Under the pieces are notes generated by a model. That model searched no databases. It saw only the letters and a list, made by a program, of their open reading frames with translations, and was not told the DNA's origin. Made by a program: the position numbers and the translations under genes. DNA of 64,000 nucleotides from Vicia villosa. Its lineage: Eukaryota > Streptophyta > Magnoliopsida > Fabales > Fabaceae. Location of the stretch: NCBI RefSeq assembly GCF_029867415.1, contig NC_081181.1, forward strand, positions 70,280,144-70,344,143, read 5' to 3'. Positions 23,086-34,497 of the stretch are shown one piece after another. The number at the start of each line of letters is the position of its first letter. The stretch's first letter is position 1.

Positions 23086-23761
23086 TGGATTTTTTTGACA
23101 AATTCTCAGGATGGAAGATCAACACTTAGGTCAACAGATGTTCTGAGATACAAATGGGTAGGGGGAAGACATCCCTAACATGATAAAACCTGTTTGGACA
23201 ATCGACATACTCTCATACTATTTGCATTTGACACTTTGGTCTTCCTAGTACCCGAGACCGTGAATCTTTTACATAAAATCCAAAGACTCATGCATAGTAA
23301 TATTGCATCTCCTAGAACTATAAATGTAATTTTTTTTAAAAATTGATTAGCAATCCAAAAAGGGATAATAACGCAACTTATTACTTGTTTGTCTTCTATT
23401 TTTGTATAATTTATTATAGGGTTAATACCGATTTTAAAACGAGAGAATCTTCAAATGTTAAGGAAATTCTTACAACTTTTTTTTTGGCAGGGGTTTTTTT
23501 AAACCAACTCCATATAGCAGGGGTGAAAATAGGTATTAACTCTTTATTATATTATTATTACAAAATAAATAAATAAATGTATTATACATTTTTTTTTATA
23601 TAAATCAAGTATTCTCTAGTTAAGTTGAAAAAGGTCCTGATTGTCTATTCTAAGTGTTCTTGGATACCTTTTTGTTTACTTGTAAATGCTATAAAAAATA
23701 ATGTGTTCTTGGATACCTTTTTGGCTACTTTGGCTACTTGTAAATGCTATCAAAAATATTA
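23086..23761. other. AT-rich spacer, nothing recognised
   Basis: There is no coding pattern. A short imperfect direct repeat (TGTTCTTGGATACCTTTTTG at about 23647 and 23703) is the only structure seen. Confidence 0.5.
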
Positions 23762-24044
23762 CTCCCTCCGTTCCTTTTTAAGTGTCGTTTTAGAATAATT
23801 TTTTTGTTCCTATTTAAGTGTCGTTTTATAATTTAATGTTATAGTTTGTCAATTATACCCTTATTTTTTCAATAACTCCACCTCACATTTTTCAATTAGT
23901 TATTGGAAAAAGAGAGTGTATGAATGAATTTATTTGGAAAGAGAAAAATAAATAAGGGTATGATAGGAAAAGTAACTCTAATAATCCACTATCTTGGTTG
24001 AAGAGCTTTTCGCTAAAATGACACTTAAAAAGGAACGGAGGGAG
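23762..24044. mobile_element. Stowaway-like MITE
   Basis: It is 283 bp, with nearly perfect terminal inverted repeats: CTCCCTCCGTTCCTTTTTAA at the left, and the same word reversed at the right. They continue through GTGTCGTTTTAG, or GTGTCATTTTAG on the reverse of the right arm. TA flanks are at 23760-23761 and 24045-24046. The interior repeats the TTCCTATTTAAGTGTCG word once more (about 23810). No ORF. Confidence 0.92.
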
Positions 24045-24061
24045 TATTAGGTTACCTTCGT

Positions 24062-24496
24062 GGAAAATTTTTTTTAATAACCAAATTTTAAAAAATATAT
24101 ACATAACTAACCCCTATTTAAAGAAAATTATCCCAATAACCATGTTTAGAGGTGTTTTACACATAGGCGCCATTTCATATGGCGCCTCCTTTTTTTTTCA
24201 AATTTTTTCAGTTACCTGCGGATTTACCTGCAGATTTGGTGTTACCTGCGAATTTACATGCAGAACAAACATTAAAATATTCTGCATGTAAATTCGCAGA
24301 TAATTCCGCAGGTAACACTAAATCCGCAGATAAATCCGCATGTAATTGGAAAAATTTGAAAAAAAATAGGAGGCGCCATATGAAATGACACCAACGTGTG
24401 AAATATCCCCAAATATGGTTATTGAGGTAATTTTCTTAAAATATTGGTTGATTATGTATATTTTTTCTAAAACTTAGTTATTAAAAAAAAAATTCC
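24062..24496. mobile_element. Mutator-like foldback MITE with about 200-bp arms
   Basis: The whole 435 bp folds back on itself. The left arm (AATAACCAAATTTTAAAAAA, TTAAAGAAAATTA, CATTTCATATGGCGCCTCCT, TGCGAATTTACATGCAGA) is matched in reverse by the right arm with about 80-85% identity. The flanks are TACCTTCGT at 24053-24061 and 24497-24505, a 9-bp target duplication, which together with the long arms points to a Mutator-like element. CCTGCGGATTTA-like 12-mers are repeated near the tip of the hairpin. It lies 8 bp from the Stowaway MITE. Confidence 0.85.
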
Positions 24497-24505
24497 TACC
24501 TTCGT

Positions 24506-24945
24506 TCATCCAAAACATTAAATTTTAAAATTAATAGTAAAAATAATTAATTATGTATACAAATTGAATAATTAATTATGTATACAAATTGAATCACTAT
24601 TCATAACAAAAAAAAATTGAATCACTATTACTAGCCGTTAAGGTTTTAGTTTTTTTTTTTTGTGTGATAATATTTTTTTTAATTTGTTAATAAAATGATG
24701 TAAAATTCTTGAAGTTGACCATTATGATAAAAATGATGTAAAGAATATGCATTTATGAAAATATATATTTTTACAATTTTATTGTTTAGAAAACATAATT
24801 TATGTGTACAAAAACACAATATTTTTTAAGAATCTATCATATCTTAACATAAATTTTAAAATAAAAATAAATGGAGTCTTACATATTTCCCTTTCTATTT
24901 TGTTCTTTAAACAATTTGAAAATGATTTCTTCTTGGCTCCTTAGA
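24506..24945. other. AT-rich spacer, nothing recognised
   Basis: Homopolymer A/T runs and a short duplication (AATAATTAATTATGTATACA at about 24543 and 24568). No gene or element ends were seen. Confidence 0.5.
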
Positions 24946-25670
24946 CCATGTGCAATGGGTGTGTTTATTTAAACTCAACATGGCAAAATCATGTGCAATG
25001 GGTGTTTAGAGTAGTGTTGAGTGTGTGTTGGAGGAGAGAGATGTTGAGAAAACTCAACACAATGTACACTGACGCAGGGGCGCATGTGGCAGCGGCTGAT
25101 TGGCTGGCCAGATTTTTATCCATTTAATACTTTGAACTCAATTATTTCGTTGCAAATTAATTTTTATTTATTTTATTTTTTACCAAAATTCATGATTTTT
25201 TTTTCTCTCTATAAATAGAGACTTGGTTCATTTGATTTGGACACAGAAAAAAAACCAAGTTTTTCACTATCTTAATCTTATTATTATCTTTCTATTAGTG
25301 TTTATTTTGAAGTTAAGCGTCTTTTTTTAGTGAAATGAATCCCAATAATCATTTTAACACTCAAAATTCTGCTAATTTTCCATTTAACCAAAATCCCAAC
25401 AATTTTCAAAATCCCAACTATTAAGTATTTATTATTTTAATTTAATTTTAATCGATAATTGTAATTTTATGTAATCATAAAAATAAAAATAAAATTTAAA
25501 TAAGAATATGAAAATAAAAAGTGGTGGGGTAGGGTGTTGAGTGAAAAACCATTGGAGAGGGTAAAAGTTGAATGGGTGTTGAGTTATTAGGTGGAAGAAA
25601 GAGAAAATGATGTAGAGTGTTGGAAGTTAAAAAAGTGGGTGTTGAGTGTTGAAACCATTGTACATATTGG
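24946..25670 (+). mobile_element. Harbinger-like transposon remnant with ORF stub
   Basis: The left side has CCATGTGCAATGGGTGT (repeated near 24990) and the right side ends ACCATTGTACATATTGG, an imperfect inverted repeat. Inside, ATG 25335 opens a short Asn/Phe/Pro-rich peptide (MNPNNHFNTQNSANFPFNQN...) ending after about 30 residues. It resembles the N-terminus of the Myb/NAM-associated protein carried by plant PIF/Harbinger elements. Most of the element is deleted. A TATA-like TCTATAAATAGAG lies at about 25208. Family assignment is tentative and no 3-bp target duplication was confirmed. Confidence 0.5.
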
Positions 25671-26489
25671 GTTTGTACTTTGTAGTTGTACATTGCAGTA
25701 CCGTACGTCATTGCCAAGTGTTTTCTTTTACGAACTTCACGCAACATATTTTTGTAATATAATAATATTTTGCCTTTTTTTAATTTATTTTTATAAAATA
25801 TGGTATTTGTTATTGGTACAACAATAATACCGTTGAGCTTACAATTTCTTTAATTGTTTATATATATTTTAATGTTAAACGAAGGTTCCAGTAAGTTTCA
25901 TTGAATAATTTGATCAATGTCAATTTATCCAGTCATGAACATCGATAGCTAACCAAACATTTGATTCAGTCACGATATATGTTCATTGTAAAATAATGTT
26001 TCATCTTCTGTTTAATTAGTACAAGTACTTCTATGTATACTACACAATAATTTAGTACAATAATTTTCTTACACGTTTGTCAAATTATATTACATTATAT
26101 ACTATTATTTATAAAGGAGTAATATTAACTTTCTCTATGTTATTTAGGCATTTAAATATATATTTTTTAGATTTCAACTTTAAAATGTAAAAACTATGTA
26201 GTGTTTGTTGTTAGTTAATTAATTTTAGAATATTTATAAGTCGGTTAATATGTTGTTAGGTAGTTATAACTAATTTTACATGTGATTATGATTGATGTTA
26301 TATGTGGTTATTACTAGTTCTGACATATAGTTGGAATTACGAATTATGAGCAAGCATTAAGCTTAGAACAAAAATACAAGTTTGCAAGCGACAAATTTAT
26401 CATATAAATATATAATTTTTACATTTTATTATGATTAAAGATAACATTGACGGACACTCTCAAATACGTTTAAATACATAAAAAGAAAT
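25671..26489. other. AT-rich spacer, nothing recognised
   Basis: There are no convincing ORFs, repeats or element ends. Confidence 0.5.
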
Positions 26490-28374
26490 TTTAATGAGCT
26501 TTTAATTCAAAACAGAAATAAAACAGAAAAAGAAATCCTAATGAGTTTTTAATCCAAAACATAAATAAAATAGAAAATTGTGAAAAATATTTAAATGTTG
26601 TATTCATACTTGAAATAAATTCGAATGGCTTAAAAGGCCCATACATCCATGTGAAGCAATGTGTTGGACTTGTGAGCTGATTCCTATCTGAAAATGTATA
26701 ATATTAGTCATTTTGCTATCAAACGCTAAACCTGCACAATTCCTATCAAACTTTTTTGAGGCACGTCTTCTTCTTCGATACCACAACCAACCTTCCTACA
26801 TCAGCCTCCTCCACCTATGAAGAACTCCGCCCCGAGTTCTATTATTGATAAAGAGCCTCATCTACTTGATACTCATGAATGTCAACAACATTGAAAGTAT
26901 TGACCATATTCATGGAATCCTGGAGAGCTACCATAAAAGCATTATCATTAATCTTTTGTGCCACTTTGAACGAGCCATACTTGCGTGACTGCACCTTGTT
27001 GTAAGTACCAAACCTTTCCTTTATGTAGAAACAACATCACATCGTCTCCCACATTGAAAATTTTAACTTTTCTCCATTTATCTTGCATAAGAAGCAAATC
27101 GTTTGGTAGTTCATCTGCGGTCAACTCCTTGAAATCCTCTAGGATCCCTAACACTTCTTTTGGAATTGATGTTTCCTCGTTTAGAGCACCCATCATTCCT
27201 TTAATAATCACTTAACATAAAAATTTAGTTTCTTTAACTACCTCAACAAACTCCTTTTCACTTTGCATCATCACTAATAAACCATACTTCTTTCCTCCTT
27301 GATTCATATCAAAGTGCAAAATAGGAGCCATAGAAATTTTATGTGTTCTCCATGTAAACATCATTACGTTATTCTGTGCTAGATAAGTGATGTCATTATC
27401 AAACTGCCAAGGCCTACCAAGTAAAATATAACAAACATCCATATCAAGAACATCATAAAGTACATATTCTCTTTAATACTTTCGATGGCGGTAGGAATTA
27501 TGCAGGCTAGTGTTACTCGAACTTGAGATTCCTTGCTTACCTGACCAAGGGTGTATGGCTTCTCATAGAATTTTGTGGACAACTTCAAATAATCTATCAA
27601 TTTATCTGACACTAGATTCTCCATGTTCCCAATATTCCCAATCAAATTACACGATTTGTTATTGGTAGAACAATGTGATTTTAAACAAACTCTTGCGATG
27701 TCCTTCATCTATGGATGCTAGTTAAAAATTTATGCAACACAAAATTTACCCTCTCATCATGTTCTTCCTCTGCAAACTCATCCTATGCATATTTATCGTT
27801 CTCAGCTACATGTCTTTCTCTTTCCTGCTCCTCTTTCTTTTCTTCGGCAACAACAACGCTCTCCATGTTAGACAAACATTTAATCTGTAACCTTTTTCAT
27901 TACAATAATAACACATGTCTATATTGGTTTAGCATATAGATTATTCTTCCTCTAGACTAATGTTTTACCCTGCCATACACTCCTAGGGCTACTAGTCCCC
28001 ATATTCTCAAGGTTGTAATCCCTAGTTGACGCACTCTTTTCCTTGTCGCCTATTGATTCAAAGTAATTCTGTGACGAATACTTAAAAGATGAAATTTTTT
28101 TAGGAGATTTCTCCATCAAGTTTGCCTTTAAAGCTAGACTAGATACCTAATGGGCTTTTAATCCAAAACAAACAAAAAATAGAAAATTGCGAAAAATATT
28201 AAATTGTTTTATTCAGACCTGAAACAAACTCGGATTGCTTAAAAGGCCCATATATCAGGTATAATAATAGTCATTATGATATCAGACGCCAAACCTACAT
28301 AATTCCTGCCGAATCTTTTTGACGCACAACTTCTTTTTGATACACGCGACCAATCTTCCTACATCAAGCTCTAT
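26490..28374 (-). mobile_element. Internally deleted Ty3/gypsy chromovirus with short LTRs
   Basis: Two related segments flank the element: about 26530-26803 and about 28140-28370. Shared blocks include TTTTTAATCCAAAACA, GGCTTAAAAGGCCCATA and CAACCTTCCTACATCA; on the minus strand both start TGATGTAGGAAG, so they are probably LTRs of about 230-275 bp. Between them, minus sense, are a gag C-terminus, the protease and a fragment of the integrase C-terminus, and little else. The LTR copies are quite diverged, so the element is old. Confidence 0.65.
26840..28135 (-). pseudogene. Chromovirus gag C-terminus / protease / integrase-end fusion
   Basis: The minus strand reads, in order, a decayed zinc-knuckle region (CYCN near 27910) and an acidic EEHDERVNF segment. 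Next comes a protease-like domain (SHCSTNNKSCNLIGNIGNMENLVS, about 27580-27680, and DVCYILLGRPWQFDNDITYL, about 27375-27440). It then reads PKEVLGILEDFKELTADELP, the linker before RT. At about 27080 this passes straight into KVKIFNVGDDVMLFLHKGK, normally near the end of integrase. RT, RNase H and the integrase core are missing without a visible seam. The protease active-site Asp is Asn (IGNIGN). The class resembles short-LTR chromoviruses. Confidence 0.75.
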
Positions 28375-28985
28375 ATATGATTATAACCTATAAGTTAGTT
28401 AGATAGTAGTATGATCATATAAATAAATGATGTAACTCATGTTTTTATTGATCACTAAGACTAGTTGAATACAATCACGAATTTTATCCCTCTACTTATT
28501 TCTCTCTTTCCCTTATTTCTTGTAAAGCAAGAAAGTTCGTGATATAACATATTTGGTATTAGAGTCTAGTTCTTGATTGTGTAGAGCACATATAATCAAG
28601 AATTTGCTTCTATTATCAACCAATAAAAAATGACTGGTGGTAATGGCTTTCCAAACACACGTCCAATCTTTGATGGCAAGAATTGGGAGAGATGGCACAA
28701 ACAAATGAAGGCTTTCTTTGATTATCAAGGTATACTCGAATTAGTTGCAAATGGAGTTCAAGAATTCACAATAAATTAAAATAAAGCACAAAAGAATGTT
28801 CATAAGGAAGATAAGAAGAAAGATTACAAGGTTATACACTCAATACAAGCAGCAACAGATGTTGCAAACTTTGACAAAATTTTTCATGTTGGGAATGAAA
28901 AGAAGGTATGTGACATTAATCAAATACTATGAAGTAGGTGACAAAATAGAGAGTTTTAAATTGCAATCTCGGAGAAGACATTATT
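28375..28985 (+). pseudogene. Ty1/copia 5' LTR end, primer site and gag N-terminus, truncated
   Basis: TTGGTATTAGAGTCTAG (about 28552) resembles the initiator-Met primer site TGGTATCAGAGC. ATG 28630 then opens MTGGNGFPNTRPIFDGKNWE, followed by RWHKQMKAFFDYQGILELV: the F-DG-NW-RW-QMKA pattern of copia gag (DUF4219/UBN2 type). After stops and a shift, KYYEVGDKIESFKLQSRRR (about 28922-28978) continues the UBN2 domain. It is cut at 28985 where the R3 LTR begins. Sequence upstream of the primer site is probably the LTR, but its start was not found. Confidence 0.75.
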
Positions 28986-30995
28986 GTAGTCCACAAGAGA
29001 GCCTTAAGCGTTTTTTAGATTTTTGTTGTTTATTAGTGTTTTAGCATAAAAGTAAAGTATGGTCCAAGTGGACAATAAGAAAATAGCGGAAACATAAACA
29101 TAGCGTCTAAAATGGACAAAGAAAAAAATAGTGGAATGTAAACGTCCAAATGGACGAAGAGAAAATGGCGGAAACATCAACATGATGAAATGATAAAATA
29201 AAGCAATAAAGCGAAAAATAAAGAGCGATATAATAAATTGCGGAAATTAAAGTCAATGGTTAGATGTTAAAGATAACCATCTTGAAACTTGTCAAGTATG
29301 TTATCAAAGTTAGTAATAAAGATCGATGGTGAGTGAAGGATGTTCTCGGATTTAAATTCAATGGAAATTTATCAGAAGCTTGATAAAATCATAGCGACTA
29401 CACGATAAACTTCCTTAAGTCTTAAATCAACCGCATACAATTCTCTCCCATGTTTGATCTTTTTTGATTCGGGACACGAAATATTGCGCTATGTTAAGCA
29501 GATCGCCAAGTGATTTATGTAGAAATCACCCTACAACGAGGCCGGTCAAAAATTTATGTGCTAATGCATGCAAGAGAAGTGATATGTAGATCACTCTCCG
29601 AAAGCAATACCGCATGAAAAGAAAATAGGTAGCGATCTAGTCTTTACCAAGAATCCATAAGAATTATCAAGGTATTAAGACTTTCATCGATCAAAAGAAG
29701 AAGAAATAAAAGATGGAACCACATTCAAAAGCTCATTTCATCCATAATTTCAATCACTTAATATTGCGGATTTGGATTTTCATCCTATCGGCGCCCTAAG
29801 TCCATTGATATTAGAGAGAAATTAGGCCTCTAATTTGTGATTCAAAGAAAATATCAAAAGAATGGAGTAGAAGAAGAGTTAAAACCAAAAACAAGTCAAA
29901 AATAGCAAAAACAAGCATTCTGCCTCACTGGAAATCGATTTACCTCTGTAGGAAATCGATTTCCTGAGTGCAAAGTTCAAAATTGGCATAAAAACAAGGT
30001 GGAAATCGATTTCCTACAGAGGGAAATCGATTTCCTGCACGCAGCTTTCAAAAAATCAGCATTAGGAAGCATAAAACTTGACTTAAGCAAACATACAAAC
30101 ACCTTATGATCACATATCAATTGGAGCACGAATTTTCCATCAAATCACCATCAAATAGGACCAATATAGCATCAAAGATGCATCACATATAAGCACAAAA
30201 GAATCACATTATGATAGATAAAAAATGATGAAGAAAATTACCAAATCTTGAACAAAACTTAGATCCACTTCAAGAATCACCAATACAAACCTTGATCTCT
30301 CAACAATTGAAGGAAAAAGAGTGAAATGGATGGTGGTTTAGCTCAGAGTTTATGAGGTTCAAGATGTGACTCACAAACTTTATGAAAGAAAAAGAGCTTT
30401 GGTGAATTTGGTAGGGATGAAGAGAGAAATTGCAAGAGTTTTATTGGCTTTCTAAGCTTGTGAAATGAGGGAGGCAAGGCCTCTATTTATAGAATTGGAG
30501 CAAGAGTAGTGGCAATTTGGTTATTGTGCACTTGGTAATTAATCTTGTGTTTAATTGATGTTTAATTGGTAAAATAGGGTTAAAATGGGTTTAATGAAGG
30601 GAATTAATTTTGGTGAGGTGGAAAATTGGTAAAATGACAAAAATGATCAGAGAAAATAGGTGCCAAAGTGATGTCATGCTTCCCTCTCTATTTTTTGAAT
30701 TTTCTCACCAGGAAATCGATTTCCTATATGGGTAAATCGATTTCCACCTTCAAATTTTCAAAAAGTTTCCTTCTTGCATTGTTTTAATTTTTGCCCGATC
30801 TTTTACCTGTAAAATATAAACAAAAGAGACAAAATACATATTTTTTGGATTTTGGTTAGTATAAAACAAATTAGACAAATATAAATGTTTGGTGGTTCCC
30901 CTCAAAGACAAAATGATACCTCAAGATTGTGATCTTGATTGATGATTGAAATGCAAATGATGTATGATCTTAGGGTAAACAATTGAGGTATGACA
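28986..30995 (-). mobile_element. R3: 3' LTR, minus sense, 3' part missing
   Basis: The sense start TGTCATACCTC is at 30995; AAATAGGGGCATC, a polypurine tract, lies just outside (30996-31008). The sequence matches R4 reversed and the R3 5' LTR (28986-29665 equals 41312-41997 with few changes). A minus-strand TATA CTATAAATAG is at 30483-30492. The last about 1.15 kb of the LTR (to the CCCCGCTACA end) is missing at the junction with the copia fragment. It carries six GAAATCGATTTC palindromes in three pairs. Confidence 0.8.
30483..30492 (-). promoter_or_regulatory. TATA box of R3 3' LTR
   Basis: CTATAAATAG followed by AGGCC on the minus strand, identical to the box in R4 (35187-35196). Confidence 0.7.
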
Positions 30996-31261
30996 GATGC
31001 CCCTATTTAAGTTTCTTCTATCCGGAGATGTGAGGGTTAAAATCCTCAGCTCGACGTTATTGAAGAGACTTAAATATAAAACACACAGTTTTTGAACCTA
31101 AGGTATGATGTGATGCTAATGGATGCATCAAGTATGATTATGGAATAGAGGGAAATATAACACCATTGGGGAGATAAGAAAGGACTCCTCTGGGGAAAAG
31201 GTATGTGTCATCCAGGAATAAAACTTTGGACTTCACAGGAGAAAGAGACAGTCAACAGAAG

Positions 31262-32176
31262 CTTTCAAGAGTAAAACATGAAAGGAACTCTGGACAGAAA
31301 ATCAACAGAGATATTCAGAAAGAAAGATCTCTGGAACCCACATCAAAAATCATTCAAGAGTAAAACATGAACGAGTTTGGAAAGGAAGGATAAATCAACA
31401 GAGACATCCACAAGAAGCGATGGATGAAACTGGAAACCCACATCAAAGACATTCGAGAGTAAAACGGGAATGAATTTGGAAAGGAAGATGCATCAACAGA
31501 AGCAATCAAGAGTAAAACATGATTGAACAGCATCATAGACAATCAAGAATAAAACATGATTGAATAACATCAAGAGTAAAACATGATTGGCGAACATCAG
31601 GGACAATCAAGACTAAAACATGATTGGACAACAACATATACAATCAAGAATAAAACATGATTGAATAACATCAAGCGCAATCAAGAGTAAAACATGATTC
31701 GCGAACATCAGGGACAATCAAGACTAAAACATGATTGGACAGCAACATAGACAATCAAGAATAAAACATGATTGAATAACATCAAGCGCAATCAAGAGTA
31801 AAACATGATTGGCGAACATCAGGGACAATCAATACTAAAACATGATTGGACAGCAACATAGACAATCAAGAATAAAAGATGATTGAATAACATCAAGCGC
31901 AATCAAGAGTAAAACATGATTGGCGAACATCAGGGACAATCAAGAGTAAAACATGATTGGCCAACATCAAGGGCAACCAAGAGTAAAACATGATTGAATA
32001 ACATCAGAGACAATCAAGACTAAAACATGATTGAATAACATCAGAGACAATCAAGACTAAAACATGATTGAATAATATCAAGCGCAATCAAGAGTAAAAC
32101 ATGATTGAGCAGCATCAAGGGTAATCAAGAGTAAAACATGATTGGGCTCAGAGACATTCAAGAATGACATTGAATG
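31262..32176. repeat. Tandem hairpin array, 37-bp units in a 111-bp higher-order repeat
   Basis: Most units read CAATCA-AGAGTAAAACA-TGATTG, a 6-bp stem around an 11-nt loop. Units at 31674, 31785 and 31896 (AGCGCAA) show a 111-bp period, i.e. three 37-bp units. The edges carry other stems with the same loop: CTTTCA/TGAAAG (31262-31284), CATTC/GAATG (31450-31472) and CATTCA/TGAATG (32155-32176). Position next to the 3' LTR fits the known tendency of Tat-lineage 3' UTRs to generate tandem repeats. Confidence 0.9.
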
Positions 32177-34229
32177 AGGTGAAAACACTTTAATGGGGAT
32201 TATGACATCCATAGTAGCTTTGGATAAAAGGTGAGAAAGTTCTGGAAAATCATCAGAACAAGCAAGACATATCCGGGAGAACATCGGATAGACAGAGACA
32301 AGCTTTACCAAAAGGATAAATCTGTTTTGGTAGGTGCCAAGTAAGTTGGACTTTGATCTCAAGGTAAGATGTTGATAGCAACAGGACCTCGGAAAATGTA
32401 AATGAGCATGAATTTTGTTTCAATGCATGATGTTGAATTTTTCTATGCATGATATATGATCAATGCAATGCAATTGTGTGTGACAACTAAGGGAGACTCT
32501 TTTGTGAGGCAAGATTGGGACTCTGATTCCTCAACACGGGAACTCTGCCAACTCTGCTTGGGAAGAAGATGGTTAAACAAACTTCTATCATATTGGTAAT
32601 TGTATCAAACTGACGATCCTTTTGGTATGGACTGATAAATTGCTTGGGGAATGCTGAAGAAGATTGCCCCTGATTCATTAATTGTTGCAAGTTAACTGAT
32701 CATGGCTTCAGCTGAACGGTACTGAGGATGAACTGGTCATGGCTTCAATTCTTGAAATGCATGTTGGGATGGCTTGCCCCAGTATAAGTCTTGAAAGGAT
32801 ATTCTGATCAACAAATCTTGAACTGAACATCTTAATCAACAGGATCTTGAAGTAACGTGCCCTTGATAGGATCACTGATCAAGTTTCTCAACTGTTTGAA
32901 CTTCCTGAAAGATGAGTGCTTACTTGAAAATAAAATGTTCATTCAAGAATGGTAATTTTAATGCAATGCTCAAAACATATTTTTGAAATCAAAATCAATA
33001 TTGGAATGATGTTATTGATGTAAAGCAAATGGAATCACTGGTAAAAACACAAAGGTTAAGACATTCAAAGTGAAAGATAAAGAAAAGGCATGATATCAAA
33101 ACAAATGATTGGCAAATCTCATGGGAGTCAGCTTACGCAACCTTGTTGTAGTATGCTTTCAAACAAACCTTGCTTCAATTAGGTCTTCTAAAGGTTATAA
33201 CGTGGCCTGGTTCACGGTTTCAGAAACAAAGGATATAAGGCTCAAAAATTTTGTAACCCACCCCATATTCGTGGTGATCTCCAGTCCTACACTCAGTTAA
33301 TTCAACTTATGCATTCAGGTTCCAAGAGACTTTTGGAATTGCACCTTTGATAATGATGATGGTTCACAAGCAAAGAGAACTTTTGAGATGGCAGTCACTT
33401 CTCCCTTTTTATGATCACAACATTTTGTTGTTTGAGGATTTATTGACTTCTCTCTTTTTTTTGATCTTTTTCTTTTTATATCCCTAACTTTTGCCTGAAC
33501 TGTTTATTTTGAACTTACAGTCAGCGGGATGCCCCTTTTTTTGCCTAAGTCATCTTTTTTGGTTTTGACTTAGCAGGCTTTTCTTTGATTCTATTTTTTT
33601 GATACATACATTTTTTTTTATAAAGATAGTGAATGCCTTGCTTAGTGATTAATGAACCATCATTAGCTTTTGATTGACATCTCCAACACTTCCTTGATGT
33701 ATGCGGAGGAAAACTTGTAATTGAAACCTTTATTGAAAGTTGTATTGAATGATTCTCTTAAAATAGAATGCACAGCCAAATTTACTAAGAACTACCGTGC
33801 CCCGGGTTAAAAAATGCGGGTTTTTTCATACAGAAAGAAACTCCAACTTCGAAGGCTCAAAGGGGTTGACGAGGGATTAACTTCCTTATTTCTCCAGTGT
33901 TTGGGAATTGAAACAATGCCTGTACATCATCAACAAAGTTTTGTTTGAAAGCATACATTTCAACAACTTGGGTATTTTGTTGTCATCATCCTCCCTCCAA
34001 TCTTTGCATAAAACACAAATTTGAAATAGAAAGAAAATGGAAGAAAAAGTTTTGTAAAAGAAAGCATAAGCATAAACATAGTAGATGAAAATGAATTCAA
34101 AATATGCAATGCTCATTTCATTAAAATCACCATTCAGAAACAAACAAAGTCTAAAAGTAAACAGCACAATAAAGGAAATACAAACAGTACAGAAACAAGG
34201 GCCTAGTGACTAATCAGCAACAAGGATGA

Positions 34230-34492
34230 TCTATCCCATCTAAAACACTTGGCTTTAGGAAAATCGGGCTTTGACTTGTCTTCAGCCACTATGATCTGGT
34301 AAAGGATTGGTGACAACATTGGGACCAACATCTCTGAAAGAGAGGAGCTTTAACCTAACCAACTCTTGAACTCTAGCCTTCAAAGCAAAGCAGTTTTCTA
34401 AATCATGGCCAACACCACCCTAATGAAATTCACAATGAAGATCTGGTCAGAATCCTTTTGAGGGAGGGTTTCGAGGAGGAGGCATGGCTCTT
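34230..34492 (-). pseudogene. R3 gag C-terminal fragment (beyond the solo LTR)
   Basis: The minus strand reads a PPPRNPPSKGF-type segment, then C-x-FH..GGVGHDLENCFALKARVQEL, a zinc-knuckle-like and helical stretch, and stops near 34270. It continues the gag that is cut at 37754. One stop lies within. No protease or RT follows. Confidence 0.65.
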
Positions 34493-34497
34493 GTTGT

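Larger units (their letters stand above)
30996..34492 (-). other. R3 3' untranslated region (polypurine tract, hairpin array, conserved tail)
   Basis: About 3.5 kb between the end of gag and the 3' LTR has no ORF of note. The part nearest the LTR (31262-32176) is a tandem array of hairpin units (separate entry). Blocks at 33110-33300 and 33785-33960 are conserved with R6 (59680-59870 and 60310-60470), for example CAAAGGGGTT..CGAGGG and CTCCAGTGTTTGGG, showing that R3 and R6 are related. The last 260 bp (34230-34492) encode the end of gag. Confidence 0.7.

Noticed and set aside
25496..25747. 83-residue ORF on the minus strand
   Set aside because: It overlaps the right end of the Harbinger remnant with no conserved motif.
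31262..32176. CRISPR-like array of regularly spaced repeats
   Set aside because: The genome is a plant nucleus, units are contiguous without unique spacers, and the array lies in a retrotransposon 3' UTR.
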